NCBI GenBank assembly: GCA_002712305.1
Contig: PATE01000026.1
Coordinates: forward strand, 38,947-62,037
Origin: Gemmatimonadota bacterium
Lineage (GTDB): Bacteria; Latescibacterota; UBA2968; UBA8231
Reading direction: 5' to 3'
Length of the DNA stretch: 23,091 bases
Part shown: positions 16,277 through 23,091 of the stretch, one piece after another
How the letters are laid out: every line of letters begins with the position of its first letter
Position numbering within the stretch: position 1 is the first letter of the stretch
Translations under genes and position numbers: made by a program
The notes under the pieces: model-generated
Databases searched by the model: none
What the model saw: the letters and a program-made list of their open reading frames with translations, nothing else
Told to the model about the DNA's origin: nothing

Positions 16277-17617
16277 CTAGAGGCTGGGCGACCACGCGCA
16301 GGCCTCGGCCATGAAACCGATGGCGGCATCGAGCTGCCCGAGCTCTTCGAAGCCATAGGACAGCCGCAATTGGCGTTGGCCCACTTCCGCCAGTTGGCCA
16401 TGGGGATGGACGCAGAATTCGCCGGGAATGTAGACGACCCGGGGATGTCGCTGGTGCAACGGTCCGTCGATCTCGACCTGCCCCGTGGTCCTTGAGAGAT
16501 AACGACTAAAGGCCGAGCCGATGGTGGTGGTCGTTTCGGCGAAGGTCAGATAGTAGTAGAAGCCCGCCTGTCCACCGGTTACTGCCTGCAGATGCGGGCC
16601 GAGCCGATCGTGCAGCCACTGGCCCACGCACCTGGCCTTGTGGCGATAGCCGTCATTCACCGACTGCACCTGTTCGTCGATCAGGTGATCGAGAAGCCAC
16701 GAAGAGATCTCCTGATTGATCAGGGGGGCGCTGAAACCGGCGTCACTGGTGCGCTGCGCCAGGGCCCCGATGAGCGGCCCTGGTGGGGCGATGACAAAAC
16801 CGATACGCAAGGCGGGGGCCATGGTCTTGGAGACGGTGCCGATTTCGTAGACGATACCGATCTCGTCGTCGGCCATCATGGATCGCGGTCGCTCGAGGGA
16901 ATCGTCGTGAATCAGGTCCTCGTAAGCGCGGTCGGAGAGCAACGGAATCTGCCGATCGAGCCGTCGAGACAGGTCGCTCACGATATCCACGATCTGTGTG
17001 CGTCGACGATTGGTCATCACCGTCCCCGTCGGGTTGTGTACGGTGACGACGTAGACGAAGCGGATCTCCCGGGCCCGCTCACTCAATTCGTCGATGGCCC
17101 GCCGCAGCCCCTCGGCGGACAGACCCTCGTCGTCTTCCGGGATGGCGATCAGTTCGAAGCCGGCCCGTTGCAGCACGTCGCAGTAGATGTAGTACAGGGG
17201 GTCGGCGACGAAGACGATGCCGAGCTCCAGCAACAGAGAGAAACTCTCCAACAGGCTGGTGGCGCCGTTGGGGCCGATGAGAAGATGTCGCGTATCGAGC
17301 AACCCTTCATCCACACCGGCCGGGCCGTGCCGTAGATACCAGCGCCGAAGACTGTCGAGCAGATTGCGCGACCCCGTGGGACCACCATAGTTGAGGGCCG
17401 CTCGATAGTGATCGGGGTCTTGAAGAACCGCATCCAACCCCTGGCGGACACCGTCGCGTGGCAGGGTTGCTTCATTGACGTAGCCCACACCGAGATTGAT
17501 GTCGACGTCGTCGCGAAAGTCGACGGCAAACTCCGCCATCATGCGGTTCACCGGTGACGTGGTCAGACATGCCTCGCCATAGGCGGACAAGCTGGGTGCG
17601 GGTGGACGATGGGCCAT
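16277..17617 (-). CDS. PLP-dependent class I/II aminotransferase
   Basis: A 446-residue cytosolic fold-type-I PLP enzyme that should transfer an amino group between an amino acid and a 2-oxo acid. Visible landmarks are HNPTG (194-198, with the PLP-contacting Asn195), DRAYEDL (Asp229, Tyr232), the Schiff-base Lys264 in T-V-S-K-T-M-A-P with following RIGF, and the carboxylate-binding Arg418 in LRLSYGF. Length fits the family (about 400-450). It resembles the 2-aminoadipate/MocR-type aminotransferase branch but has no DNA-binding domain. The ATG at 17617 is the first good start. It is divergent from the M20 gene at 17732, and a 21-bp dyad lies between them, so both may share one regulator. Substrate not determinable. 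Confidence 0.88.
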   Translation of the reverse strand: MAHRPPAPSLSAYGEACLTTSPVNRMMAEFAVDFRDDVDINLGVGYVNEATLPRDGVRQGLDAVLQDPDHYRAALNYGGPTGSRNLLDSLRRWYLRHGPAGVDEGLLDTRHLLIGPNGATSLLESFSLLLELGIVFVADPLYYIYCDVLQRAGFELIAIPEDDEGLSAEGLRRAIDELSERAREIRFVYVVTVHNPTGTVMTNRRRTQIVDIVSDLSRRLDRQIPLLSDRAYEDLIHDDSLERPRSMMADDEIGIVYEIGTVSKTMAPALRIGFVIAPPGPLIGALAQRTSDAGFSAPLINQEISSWLLDHLIDEQVQSVNDGYRHKARCVGQWLHDRLGPHLQAVTGGQAGFYYYLTFAETTTTIGSAFSRYLSRTTGQVEIDGPLHQRHPRVVYIPGEFCVHPHGQLAEVGQRQLRLSYGFEELGQLDAAIGFMAEACAWSPSL

Positions 17618-17643
17618 ATGCGGGCAGAACTCCCTGGGGTTCG

Positions 17644-17664
17644 GCTACTCTACCGTAAAGTAGC
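17644..17664. promoter_or_regulatory. 21-bp imperfect palindrome, candidate operator
   Basis: The half-sites GCTACTCTAC (17644-17653) and GTAAAGTAGC (17655-17664) flank a central C and match at nine of ten positions as an inverted repeat. It lies in the 114-bp divergent gap between the aminotransferase and M20 genes, where an operator is expected. The size and two-fold symmetry fit a dimeric repressor such as a GntR- or MarR-type regulator; the protein is not encoded here. Confidence 0.45.
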
Positions 17665-17731
17665 GGATTTCGATTCGGCAGTCGTGGTGTTCCCTTGCCT
17701 GCGGACCCTTCATGTGCCAACATCTGTGACC

Positions 17732-18922
17732 ATGACACCTACCCAACCGACCGATCCCGAGCGTCTCAGTGCGGCTGTCGACGAGCAGCGCCTCCTCGAC
17801 ACGGCGATCCGCCTCGTCGATATCCCCAGTCCCACGTGTGATGCGGCTGCTGTGGCCGATGGACTGGCCGAGTTGCTGGCTGCAGAGGGTTTCGAGGTGG
17901 AACGACCCGACGCCGGTTGGCCGGAAGCACCGGCGGTGGTGACGCGCCTGCACGGCGCGGGTGAAGGTCGAACGCTCCAGTTCGACGGTCATCTCGATAC
18001 GGTGCACCTGCCCTTCGTGCCGGCGCGCGTCGAAGATGGCCATCTTCGCGGTCTCGGTGCGTCCGATATGAAGGGGGGGATTGCCGCCTGCGTCGAAGCG
18101 ATGCGCGCGCTACGCGATACCGATGCCCTCAGCGCGGGCAGCGTCCTGCTCACAACACACGATCACCATGAGGCGCCCTGGGGCGACGGGCGACAGGTCC
18201 ACGGGTTGATCGCAGATGGTTTCACAGGCGATGCGGTCCTGTTGCCCGAGTATCTGGCAAATCCGCTGCCCCTGGCCGGTCGCGGCATGGCGGTCTTTGA
18301 AGTGACCCTGTCTCGGCCGGGCGAACCGGTGCACGAGGTCCTGCGTCCCTCCGATACGCCGAATGTCGTCGACGCGGGGGCCGAGCTCGTCGTCCGCCTG
18401 CGCGAGTTGGCCCGCGAGCTACAGTCGATCACCCACCCCTATTCTGGCACTGACACGACCTTCGTCGGCTTGCTGCAGGCGGGAGAGATCTACAACCAGT
18501 CGCCCACGTCCTGTCAGATCAAGGGGACCCGCCGCTGGGTGACGCCGGGCAGTGTAGATCGTATCCGAGACGAACTCGGTTCGATCATCGACACCGTCGC
18601 CTGTGAGACGGGCACCACCGCGCAGTGGCACCTCGAAGTGCCTGGAGACGCCTTCCAGATCGATCCTGCCGAACCGGTGCTGACCTGCCTGCAGTCGGCC
18701 TGTCGTCAGGTCAGTGGCTCAGAGCTTCCCCTCGGGGGCAAACCCTTCGTCGATGACGGCAACAAGTATTCCGCCATGGCCGGAATCCCGGCCCTGACCC
18801 ACGGCCCGGATGCCCTGGGAGCCCACACGACGCAAGAGAGTGTTCCCGTCAGCGAGTTGACCCGCATCGCTCGTGTCTACGCCCAGACAGCAGCCTCGTT
18901 CTGTCCGGGTGACGCAGCCTGA
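17732..18922 (+). CDS. M20-family metallo-amidohydrolase (ArgE/DapE-like)
   Basis: A 396-residue cytosolic di-zinc hydrolase that should cleave an N-acyl amino acid or small peptide. The ATG at 17732 gives the usual family N-terminus; the frame is open back to 17609, but that extension overlaps the aminotransferase start and shows no homology, so I rejected it. No clear Shine-Dalgarno sequence is visible. Motifs: FDGHLDTVH (metal ligand His87, Asp89), GASDMKGG (Asp112), THDHHEAPWG (Glu147), a dimerisation/lid domain at about 185-290, and GPDALGAHTTQES (His365). Where most M20 enzymes have D-E-E with a catalytic Glu next to the ligand Glu, this one has H-H-E, so either the base differs or it belongs to a variant subfamily. 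The divergent aminotransferase suggests a joint amino-acid salvage pathway, which is inference. Confidence 0.85.
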   Translation: MTPTQPTDPERLSAAVDEQRLLDTAIRLVDIPSPTCDAAAVADGLAELLAAEGFEVERPDAGWPEAPAVVTRLHGAGEGRTLQFDGHLDTVHLPFVPARVEDGHLRGLGASDMKGGIAACVEAMRALRDTDALSAGSVLLTTHDHHEAPWGDGRQVHGLIADGFTGDAVLLPEYLANPLPLAGRGMAVFEVTLSRPGEPVHEVLRPSDTPNVVDAGAELVVRLRELARELQSITHPYSGTDTTFVGLLQAGEIYNQSPTSCQIKGTRRWVTPGSVDRIRDELGSIIDTVACETGTTAQWHLEVPGDAFQIDPAEPVLTCLQSACRQVSGSELPLGGKPFVDDGNKYSAMAGIPALTHGPDALGAHTTQESVPVSELTRIARVYAQTAASFCPGDAA

Positions 18923-18951
18923 CGGCTCAAGACGACCACCTCAACCATCTC

Positions 18952-18955
18952 GGAG
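18952..18955 (+). promoter_or_regulatory. Ribosome-binding site deciding the selenoprotein start
   Basis: GGAG lies eight bases before the GTG at 18964 and supports a start upstream of the in-frame TGA. A second AAGGAG (19076-19081) precedes the ATG at 19087, but that shorter product would lack the active site. Confidence 0.5.
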
Positions 18956-18963
18956 ACAAGACC

Positions 18964-19308
18964 GTGCCAAAAATCGAATGGCGCTACCACCGGCCTGGCT
19001 GAACCAGCTGCAAACACACGCAAGAGTTTCTTGCGCAGAACGAAGTAGCTGATGGCACGGTTCAAAGCGCCTCTAAGGAGCCTGTCATGGCCGACACTGT
19101 CCTGGCTCTGTTGGACGGCGTTGACGAGATGCTCGTGGCCAAGGGCAAGAACATTCAACGATACGATCTGGGAAGAGAACGCCCCGATGATGACGAGCTG
19201 CGCGGTCTCATGCTCGGGCGCTCGGGCAAACTGCGGGCGCCCACCATCCGCCAGGGCAACCGGTTGCTCGTCGGCTACAACCAGGATTTGGTGGCCGAAC
19301 TGCTGTGA
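18964..19308 (+). CDS. ArsC/thioredoxin-fold selenoprotein (UxxC), TGA at 19000 read as Sec
   Basis: A 114-residue redox protein if the in-frame TGA at 19000-19002 is decoded as selenocysteine. GTG at 18964 (GGAG eight bases upstream) gives PKIEWRYHRPG, then Sec13-T-S-Cys16, KHTQEFL and onward without another stop to the TGA at 19306. The frame is the same before and after 19000. The C-terminal half has the ArsC-family signature: DGVDEMLVAKGK, RPDDDELRGLMLGRSGKLRAPTIRQG and LLVGYNQD, with a likely cis-Pro at 93. Cys-containing relatives with CxxC at this place are known to me as the ArsC family (seleno)protein group. A hairpin fitting the bacterial SECIS lies just after the TGA. It probably acts as a cytosolic thiol/selenol oxidoreductase; the substrate is unknown. 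Calling it from the ATG at 19087 would lose the active site. It lies 41 bp after the M20 gene and converges on the DUF4389 pseudogene. Confidence 0.87.
19005..19051 (+). promoter_or_regulatory. Bacterial SECIS element
   Basis: The lower stem pairs CAGCTGC (19005-19011) with GTAGCTG (19045-19051), seven pairs including one G-U. The upper stem pairs CGCAAG (19019-19024) with CTTGCG (19030-19035). The apical loop is AGTTT with G at 19026, 23 bases after the TGA. Published bacterial SECIS rules call for a short upper stem, a G in the first two loop bases and a spacing of about 16-37 bases; all are met. SelB would bind the loop. Confidence 0.8.
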
Positions 19309-19324
19309 TCGTTCGCTCGCCGAG

Positions 19325-19952
19325 TCACTCTATGGCGAAGGGTGGGTAGTGGTCGGTGGTCAGCAGGAAGGCACAGGCCACAACCCGCAGCCAGTAACGC
19401 ATGACGAGGACGACGAAATCGAAGAGGCCACGGGGATAACGTCCCGTGAACAGGATCGCAAACCAGGCGATCACGATACAGAGCAGGCTGGCAATGCTCA
19501 GCGCGAACAGCACCACATAGTGCGGTAGGGCGAGGAGCCACTTGACCAACGGCAGCCCAACGGTTGAGATCTGCTGCTGCGTCAGGATATTCGAGGTGGT
19601 CTCGAACGGCCTGATCTTCATCGACAGACGGATATTCGTCGCGCAGAAGCATCAAATAGGACTTGACATGGGCGCCAAACCCCATCCGAGCCAACTGCCA
19701 GTCGAATCACCAGCGCGGGTATTTCTGCCGGAACAGGATCATCAGAAGCGTCGCCATATACAGGCCTGCACCGAGACCGAGTCCCGTCGACACGGATGAC
19801 TCTCGCACCTGTGTTCCCGGGCCACTGAGAAACGACAGAATGATGAACACGGGGATCGCGTAGATCAGCCGGAAGAACGTCGACAGTCTGGACAGCTCCC
19901 GATCGGGATAGTCCACCTCGACGGTGGCGGGATACGGGGTTGTGGCATCCAC
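19325..19952 (-). pseudogene. DUF4389 membrane protein, broken by a nonsense codon and a +1 frameshift
   Basis: On the minus strand AGGAGG (19958-19963) precedes a GTG start at 19952. The reading frame gives PYPATVEVDYP, the first membrane segment (TFFRLIYAIPVFIILSFL) and LLMILFRQKYPRW, then meets TGA at 19707-19709. It continues in the same frame with FDWQLARMGFGAHVKSYLMLLRDEYPS to DLNRW. There the frame must shift by one base in a CCC run (19556-19558, plus strand) to resume LPLVKWLLALPHYVVL and the final FTGRYPRGLFDF to YPPFAIE. The order matches intact DUF4389 proteins of about 200 residues with a duplicated membrane unit. TGA stands where the family usually has Trp (RYPRWWFDW), so TGG to TGA is likely. 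With both lesions the protein is not made whole; assembly error at two sites is the alternative. It converges on the selenoprotein gene (16-bp gap). Confidence 0.85.
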
Positions 19953-19957
19953 AAGGT

Positions 19958-19963
19958 CCTCCT
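19958..19963 (-). promoter_or_regulatory. Ribosome-binding site fixing the DUF4389 start
   Basis: AGGAGG on the minus strand, five bases before the GTG at 19952. It rules out the longer open frame from a TTG at 19982 and shows the gene was once translated from here. Confidence 0.7.
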
Positions 19964-20013
19964 GTTTCGGGGGAGGGTACAAAGGAACCTTACAGAGGGA
20001 GTGTCAAACGCAG

Positions 20014-20751
20014 ATGGTCCACCGACAGGTCGCCGACGTCGTGAGCCGCATCGAGAAACTCGACAGCAACTTCCATCAGCCTGCCACCATCGGCGAGGCG
20101 ACAGGTCATCCCATGTGGAGCGTGCAGATGGGGGAGCCAGGTGTGGGTCGACGCGTGCTGATGACCGGCGGTGTGCATGGCGATGAACCAGCCAGCGTGG
20201 AAGCAGTGCTGCAGTTTCTGGAAGGTGTGACGGCTGAGGATGTCCGTCACTTTCACTTCGACGTCATTCCCTGCGTGAACCCTTCCGGATACGAACGAAA
20301 TACCCGTGAAAACGCAGCCGGCATCGATATCAATCGATCCATGTCCGACGATGATGTGATCGAGTCGGTGACCCTGCGAAAGCACATCGCGGGCCAGCAT
20401 TACGATCTGTTCTTCGACTTACACGAAGACTACGAGGCGACGGGATTCTACATGTATGAAGCCGAGCGGCAGGAGAAACTGCTCGGTCCGCAAGTCGTGG
20501 AAGCGGTGAAACAGATCGGCGACATCGATTCAGATGAGAACACGGACGAGGGCCTCGACATGCCTTTGTCAGAAGGGCTGTTTCGCATCAATCCCGCATG
20601 GCGATCGATGGGTTGGTCGGCGTACGCCTATTTCGAAGGCGCCGAACACGCCGTATTGCCCGAAACCCCCTCGACGCCGTGGCCTCTGCAGAAACGCGTC
20701 GACGCGCACCTGCGGGTGCTGCGGCTGGTGCTCGACCACTACACTCCGTAG
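20014..20751 (+). CDS. Aspartoacylase/succinylglutamate desuccinylase-like (M14 clan) Zn hydrolase
   Basis: A 245-residue cytosolic Zn-dependent amidohydrolase or carboxypeptidase. The ATG at 20014 has AGAGGGAG (19995-20002) twelve bases upstream, a loose ribosome-binding site. The frame stays open to a GTG at 19924, but that would overlap the divergent gene and adds no homology. Motifs: TGGVHGDEPAS (Zn ligands His55 and Glu58), NPSGYERNTRENAAGIDINR (substrate-carboxylate Arg and Asn residues, 89-108), FDLHEDY (third Zn ligand His137) and the catalytic Glu217 in AVLPETPS. All key residues are present, so it should be active. It is shorter than typical AstE (about 320) and close to compact M14-like proteins. 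It converges on the oxygenase gene with a 14-bp gap. Substrate not known. Confidence 0.82.
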   Translation: MVHRQVADVVSRIEKLDSNFHQPATIGEATGHPMWSVQMGEPGVGRRVLMTGGVHGDEPASVEAVLQFLEGVTAEDVRHFHFDVIPCVNPSGYERNTRENAAGIDINRSMSDDDVIESVTLRKHIAGQHYDLFFDLHEDYEATGFYMYEAERQEKLLGPQVVEAVKQIGDIDSDENTDEGLDMPLSEGLFRINPAWRSMGWSAYAYFEGAEHAVLPETPSTPWPLQKRVDAHLRVLRLVLDHYTP

Positions 20752-20765
20752 CCGCCATTCTCGCG

Positions 20766-21557
20766 TTATCCCTTGACAGCGCCGGCCTCGCCGGCGAGTC
20801 TGGCCGCGTGTGTCTCCACGGCATCGGCGACCTGCGCCGGATTCCAGCGCTCAAAGGGGGTGAAATCTCCGACGGCCCCTTCGTGGAAGGGGGTATTGAA
20901 GGTTGCCGTGTAACAGCAGATGAGTGCCCAGCGTCGATGGGGACTCTCGTTGGCATCTGAGCGGTGCAGCAGATTGCTGTGGAAGAACAGGACCGTTCCC
21001 GGTTCCATTTCACAGTATACCCGCTCGAGTCGTTCTTCTACCACAGGAACGCGCTCAAGGTCGATACCGGTCTGACTGCTGACCTTGCCGTGATCGAGGC
21101 GCCCCATCCGATGGGAACCGGCCAACACCTGCAGGCACCCATTGGCTCGGCTCGCCCGATCGACGGCGATCATACAACTGCCCATGTCCGGGAAGAGAAA
21201 ACTCGAATACCAGTAGCCGAAGTCCTGATGCCACTCCCAGGCACCGCCCACGAGAGGCTCTTTCATCATCATCTTGTGGTGATAGTGAAAGACGCGGTCA
21301 CCCATGAGTTGCTCGATGGGATCTACGACCGCCGCGCTTCTCGCATAGGCGGCGTAGGCGCTGTCAGGCAAGGCATAGTGCAGCGATAGCCTGCTGACTC
21401 TTCCGTCCTGGTCCATGTGATCCCGGGCACCCTCCTCCAACGCCTGGTCCGCGACGCCGACCTGCTCGAGGCGCTGCATTTGGCTGGCGGAGAAGAAATC
21501 GGGTAGCAGCAGATACCCGTCGCGGTCGTAGTCCTTCAGTTGTTCAGACGTCAGCAT
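20766..21557 (-). CDS. Phytanoyl-CoA dioxygenase (PhyH)-family Fe(II)/2-oxoglutarate oxygenase
   Basis: A 263-residue non-haem iron oxygenase expected to hydroxylate a small molecule using 2-oxoglutarate and oxygen. The ATG at 21557 follows GGAGG (21565-21569) by seven bases; a TTG 15 bases further up is open but overlaps this site. N-terminal MLTSEQLKDYDRDGYLLLPDFF is the classic PhyH opening. The iron-binding triad is visible as His110 and Asp112 in EWHQDFGYW and His198 in SNLLHRSDAN, with Arg208/Arg209 (HRRWALI) as the likely 2-oxoglutarate contact. GCLQVLAGSHR (140-150) is also typical. It follows the threonine-dehydratase-like gene by 33 bp on the same strand, so the two are probably co-transcribed. 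PhyH proteins are highly varied in substrate, so nothing more specific can be said. Confidence 0.9.
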   Translation of the reverse strand: MLTSEQLKDYDRDGYLLLPDFFSASQMQRLEQVGVADQALEEGARDHMDQDGRVSRLSLHYALPDSAYAAYARSAAVVDPIEQLMGDRVFHYHHKMMMKEPLVGGAWEWHQDFGYWYSSFLFPDMGSCMIAVDRASRANGCLQVLAGSHRMGRLDHGKVSSQTGIDLERVPVVEERLERVYCEMEPGTVLFFHSNLLHRSDANESPHRRWALICCYTATFNTPFHEGAVGDFTPFERWNPAQVADAVETHAARLAGEAGAVKG

Positions 21558-21590
21558 CGTTGACCCTCCCAAGGTCCTTGCAAGTTTCGA

Positions 21591-22598
21591 TCACAGGTTC
21601 CTCGTCCACTCTCTGAAGCGTTCCTCGTCCACATTCCGTCCACTGACGACGGCTACCACGTCCCCGTCGCCGGATAGATCGACCTTTTCCTGCAGCAGGG
21701 CCGCCGTGGCGATGGCGCCCGACGGTTCCGTGCGCATTCCATGTTGGTCATAGAGCCACTTCATCGCTTCGCGTGTGGCCAGGTCGGGCAGGGCCACCGA
21801 TTCTGTCAGCAGCGAACGCAGAATGGGCCAGTTGTGTTCTCCCACATCGTAGGACAACAGGCCATCGCAGATGCTGTCGGGTTTCTCGATGCGGACCCGC
21901 TCTCCCTTGGCAAGAGATTGACGGAAATCATCGGCGCCCGTCGGTTCGACACCGATGATGCGCGCCTGCGGAAAACCGTCGGCAATGGCCACCGCGTGCC
22001 CCGCCATCAGACCACCGCCTGAGACCTGACAGATAAAGTGGGACAGGGTTCGGCCGTGACGCTGAAGCTCTTCCACTATCTGCAGACCACCGACACCATT
22101 GCCGGAGATCACATCGGCGTCGTCGTAGGGCGAGGCCTGCAGCGCATTCTCCTGTTCGGAGATCTCGCGTGTCAGCCGGTCTCGTTCACCCGTCTGCGGG
22201 TCGGTGAGGATATTGTAGGTACGAATCTCCGCGCCAAAGGATCGCGTGCGTTCGAACTTGATCTTCGGTGCCGATTCTGGCATCACGATGATGACGCGTT
22301 TGCTATACCGCATTCCCGCGAAGGAGATGCCCGAGGCGAAATTGCCGGAGGAGTGGGCGGCGATCGGTCGGTCGCCGATGCGCTCCAGATTCTGCGCTGT
22401 CCAGTTGAGGGCGCCGAAGAGTTTGAAGGATCCCACCGGCGTCCACCCGTAGTCCTTCAGCCAGACACGTCGACTTTCATCAAAGCCGAGTGCATGCTCC
22501 AGCGCATAGGAGCGGATCAGCGGTGGTGGCGACAGATGTTGAGACATGACATCCACCGCCTGGCGGACATCGTCGATCGTGGCAACGCGGACGGACAT
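21591..22598 (-). CDS. Threonine/serine dehydratase-like PLP enzyme (fold type II)
   Basis: A 335-residue member of the threonine ammonia-lyase/serine racemase family, which removes ammonia from hydroxy-amino acids or racemises them. The ATG at 22598 has AGGGAG (22605-22610, minus strand) six bases upstream. Landmarks: PVGSFKLFGALN with the Schiff-base Lys59, AHSSGNFASG (81-90), the phosphate-binding loop VSGGGLMAG (192-200), GVEPTGADD (217-224), EPSGAIATAAL (291-301) and VVSGRNVD (317-324), where SGGN is more usual. There is no C-terminal ACT regulatory domain, so it is of the short catabolic type and not feedback-regulated IlvA. It lies between an unknown gene and the oxygenase gene on the same strand. 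Whether threonine, serine or hydroxyaspartate is the substrate cannot be told. Confidence 0.88.
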   Translation of the reverse strand: MSVRVATIDDVRQAVDVMSQHLSPPPLIRSYALEHALGFDESRRVWLKDYGWTPVGSFKLFGALNWTAQNLERIGDRPIAAHSSGNFASGISFAGMRYSKRVIIVMPESAPKIKFERTRSFGAEIRTYNILTDPQTGERDRLTREISEQENALQASPYDDADVISGNGVGGLQIVEELQRHGRTLSHFICQVSGGGLMAGHAVAIADGFPQARIIGVEPTGADDFRQSLAKGERVRIEKPDSICDGLLSYDVGEHNWPILRSLLTESVALPDLATREAMKWLYDQHGMRTEPSGAIATAALLQEKVDLSGDGDVVAVVSGRNVDEERFREWTRNL

Positions 22599-22667
22599 TG
22601 ATTTCTCCCTGGTTCTGACATCAAGGTGGCCATCCAGGGCGACACGTCAAGGCAGAGCAACCACTTC

Positions 22668-23091
22668 TCAGGCTGCGGCGGCAGAGGCTTCCACGATTTG
22701 GGCGTCCTCCTCCTCCGTCCACTCGTCGCCAAACATCTCCTTCAGAATCTGCTGCTGCTCTTTGGTGGAACGCTGCACATACGCCTCGGGGCGAAGCTCA
22801 TCATGCTCGACCAGGCAGTCCTGCCAGGCATCCATCGGATCCTCGTCGTCATCGATGGCATCGGTGCGCCGCTCGGCGTGGTTCGACTCCCATTCGGCGA
22901 AGAAGGACTCCACAGCCATGTCCAGAGCATTGCCCCCGAGGCAGTGCTCGAAGGTGGTGGCGATCACGTGGGCGGCTGCAGCGTCGAGATTGCCCGCATC
23001 TACCAACAGGACTTCCACCACCTCGCGAGTGAGCAGCAATTGCAGGGCGCTTAGACCATGCTCGCCTGTGATGGGGCGAAGATACTTGCCA
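22668..23091 (-). CDS. Partial acidic protein of unknown function (start beyond the window)
   Basis: The frame is open from the right edge (no stop or certain start in 23040-23091) to TGA at 22668, so only the C-terminal 140 residues or so are visible. They begin GKYLRPITGEHGLSALQLLLT, continue with a helical stretch (EVVEVLLVDAGNLDAAAAHVIAT) and then an acidic part (DAIDDDEDPMDAW) and end EEEDAQIVEASAAAA. No family is recognised, and no signal peptide or membrane segment is visible in this part. It lies 69 bp upstream of the dehydratase-like gene on the same strand and could belong to its operon. Confidence 0.6.
   Translation of the reverse strand, partial: GKYLRPITGEHGLSALQLLLTREVVEVLLVDAGNLDAAAAHVIATTFEHCLGGNALDMAVESFFAEWESNHAERRTDAIDDDEDPMDAWQDCLVEHDELRPEAYVQRSTKEQQQILKEMFGDEWTEEEDAQIVEASAAAA

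Noticed and set aside
16592-17335. Plus-strand open frame (247 codons) opposite the aminotransferase
   Set aside because: Shadow; the minus frame carries the Schiff-base Lys and all PLP motifs.
17609-17731. N-terminal extension of the M20 gene
   Set aside because: Covers the divergent promoter gap and the dyad, overlaps the aminotransferase start, and shows no homology.
19087-19308. 73-residue protein starting at ATG 19087 as the real product
   Set aside because: Has a fair ribosome-binding site, but it would lack the first strand, the redox motif and the first helix of the fold, and the upstream codons in frame match the family. A secondary start cannot be excluded.
1-23091. Genome-wide reassignment of TGA to Trp or Gly
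   Set aside because: Several genes end cleanly at TGA at the expected family length (A1, A2, A3, the M20 enzyme, the dehydratase), two of them in TGATG overlaps, and Trp is encoded by TGG throughout.

Overview
The window is a GC-rich bacterial stretch, most likely from an uncultivated member of the FCB superphylum (Latescibacterota-like; this placement is inference). The reasons are two kinds of C-terminal secretion/sorting domain (a YPNPFN-type T9SS tail and a PNGDGxND-type FlgD/gliding-associated tail), several large secreted beta-rich proteins, and a phytanoyl-CoA dioxygenase-family oxygenase of a kind common in such genomes. No rRNA, tRNA, CRISPR array, transposase or phage gene is visible.

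Layout. At 36-914 lies a broken gene for a small secreted protein with a T9SS tail and two in-frame stops. It is followed by an intact secreted purple-acid-phosphatase-like metallophosphoesterase, also with a T9SS tail (953-2833). A lipoprotein gene (2849-3613, minus) is divergent from the main block. The main block, 3748-15875, encodes a cell-envelope set: surface protein A1 overlapping a large putative outer-membrane protein with EF-hand-like loops; a CBM9/DOMON-like secreted protein framed by hairpins, one of them a textbook terminator; then surface protein A2 overlapping a two-domain parvulin-type foldase lipoprotein; then surface protein A3. A1, A2 and A3 are paralogues with galactose-binding-like (discoidin) regions and the same C-terminal FlgD-like domain ending in a Tyr. 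This is the best candidate for an undescribed multi-protein surface system.

From 15893 on there are mostly single metabolic genes in alternating orientation: a small membrane protein, a fold-type-I PLP aminotransferase divergent from an M20 amidohydrolase (with a 21-bp dyad between them), a selenoprotein, a DUF4389 membrane-protein pseudogene, an aspartoacylase/M14-like Zn hydrolase, a PhyH-family oxygenase, a threonine-dehydratase-like PLP lyase, and a partial unknown gene at the right edge.

The sharpest single finding is at 18964-19308. An ArsC/thioredoxin-fold protein is read through an in-frame TGA in a UxxC motif, and a two-stem hairpin fitting the bacterial SECIS consensus starts three bases after that TGA. 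Conventional gene calling would drop the N-terminal 41 residues, including the active site. By contrast, the in-frame stops in the first gene and in the DUF4389 gene look like lesions (or assembly errors), not recoding.
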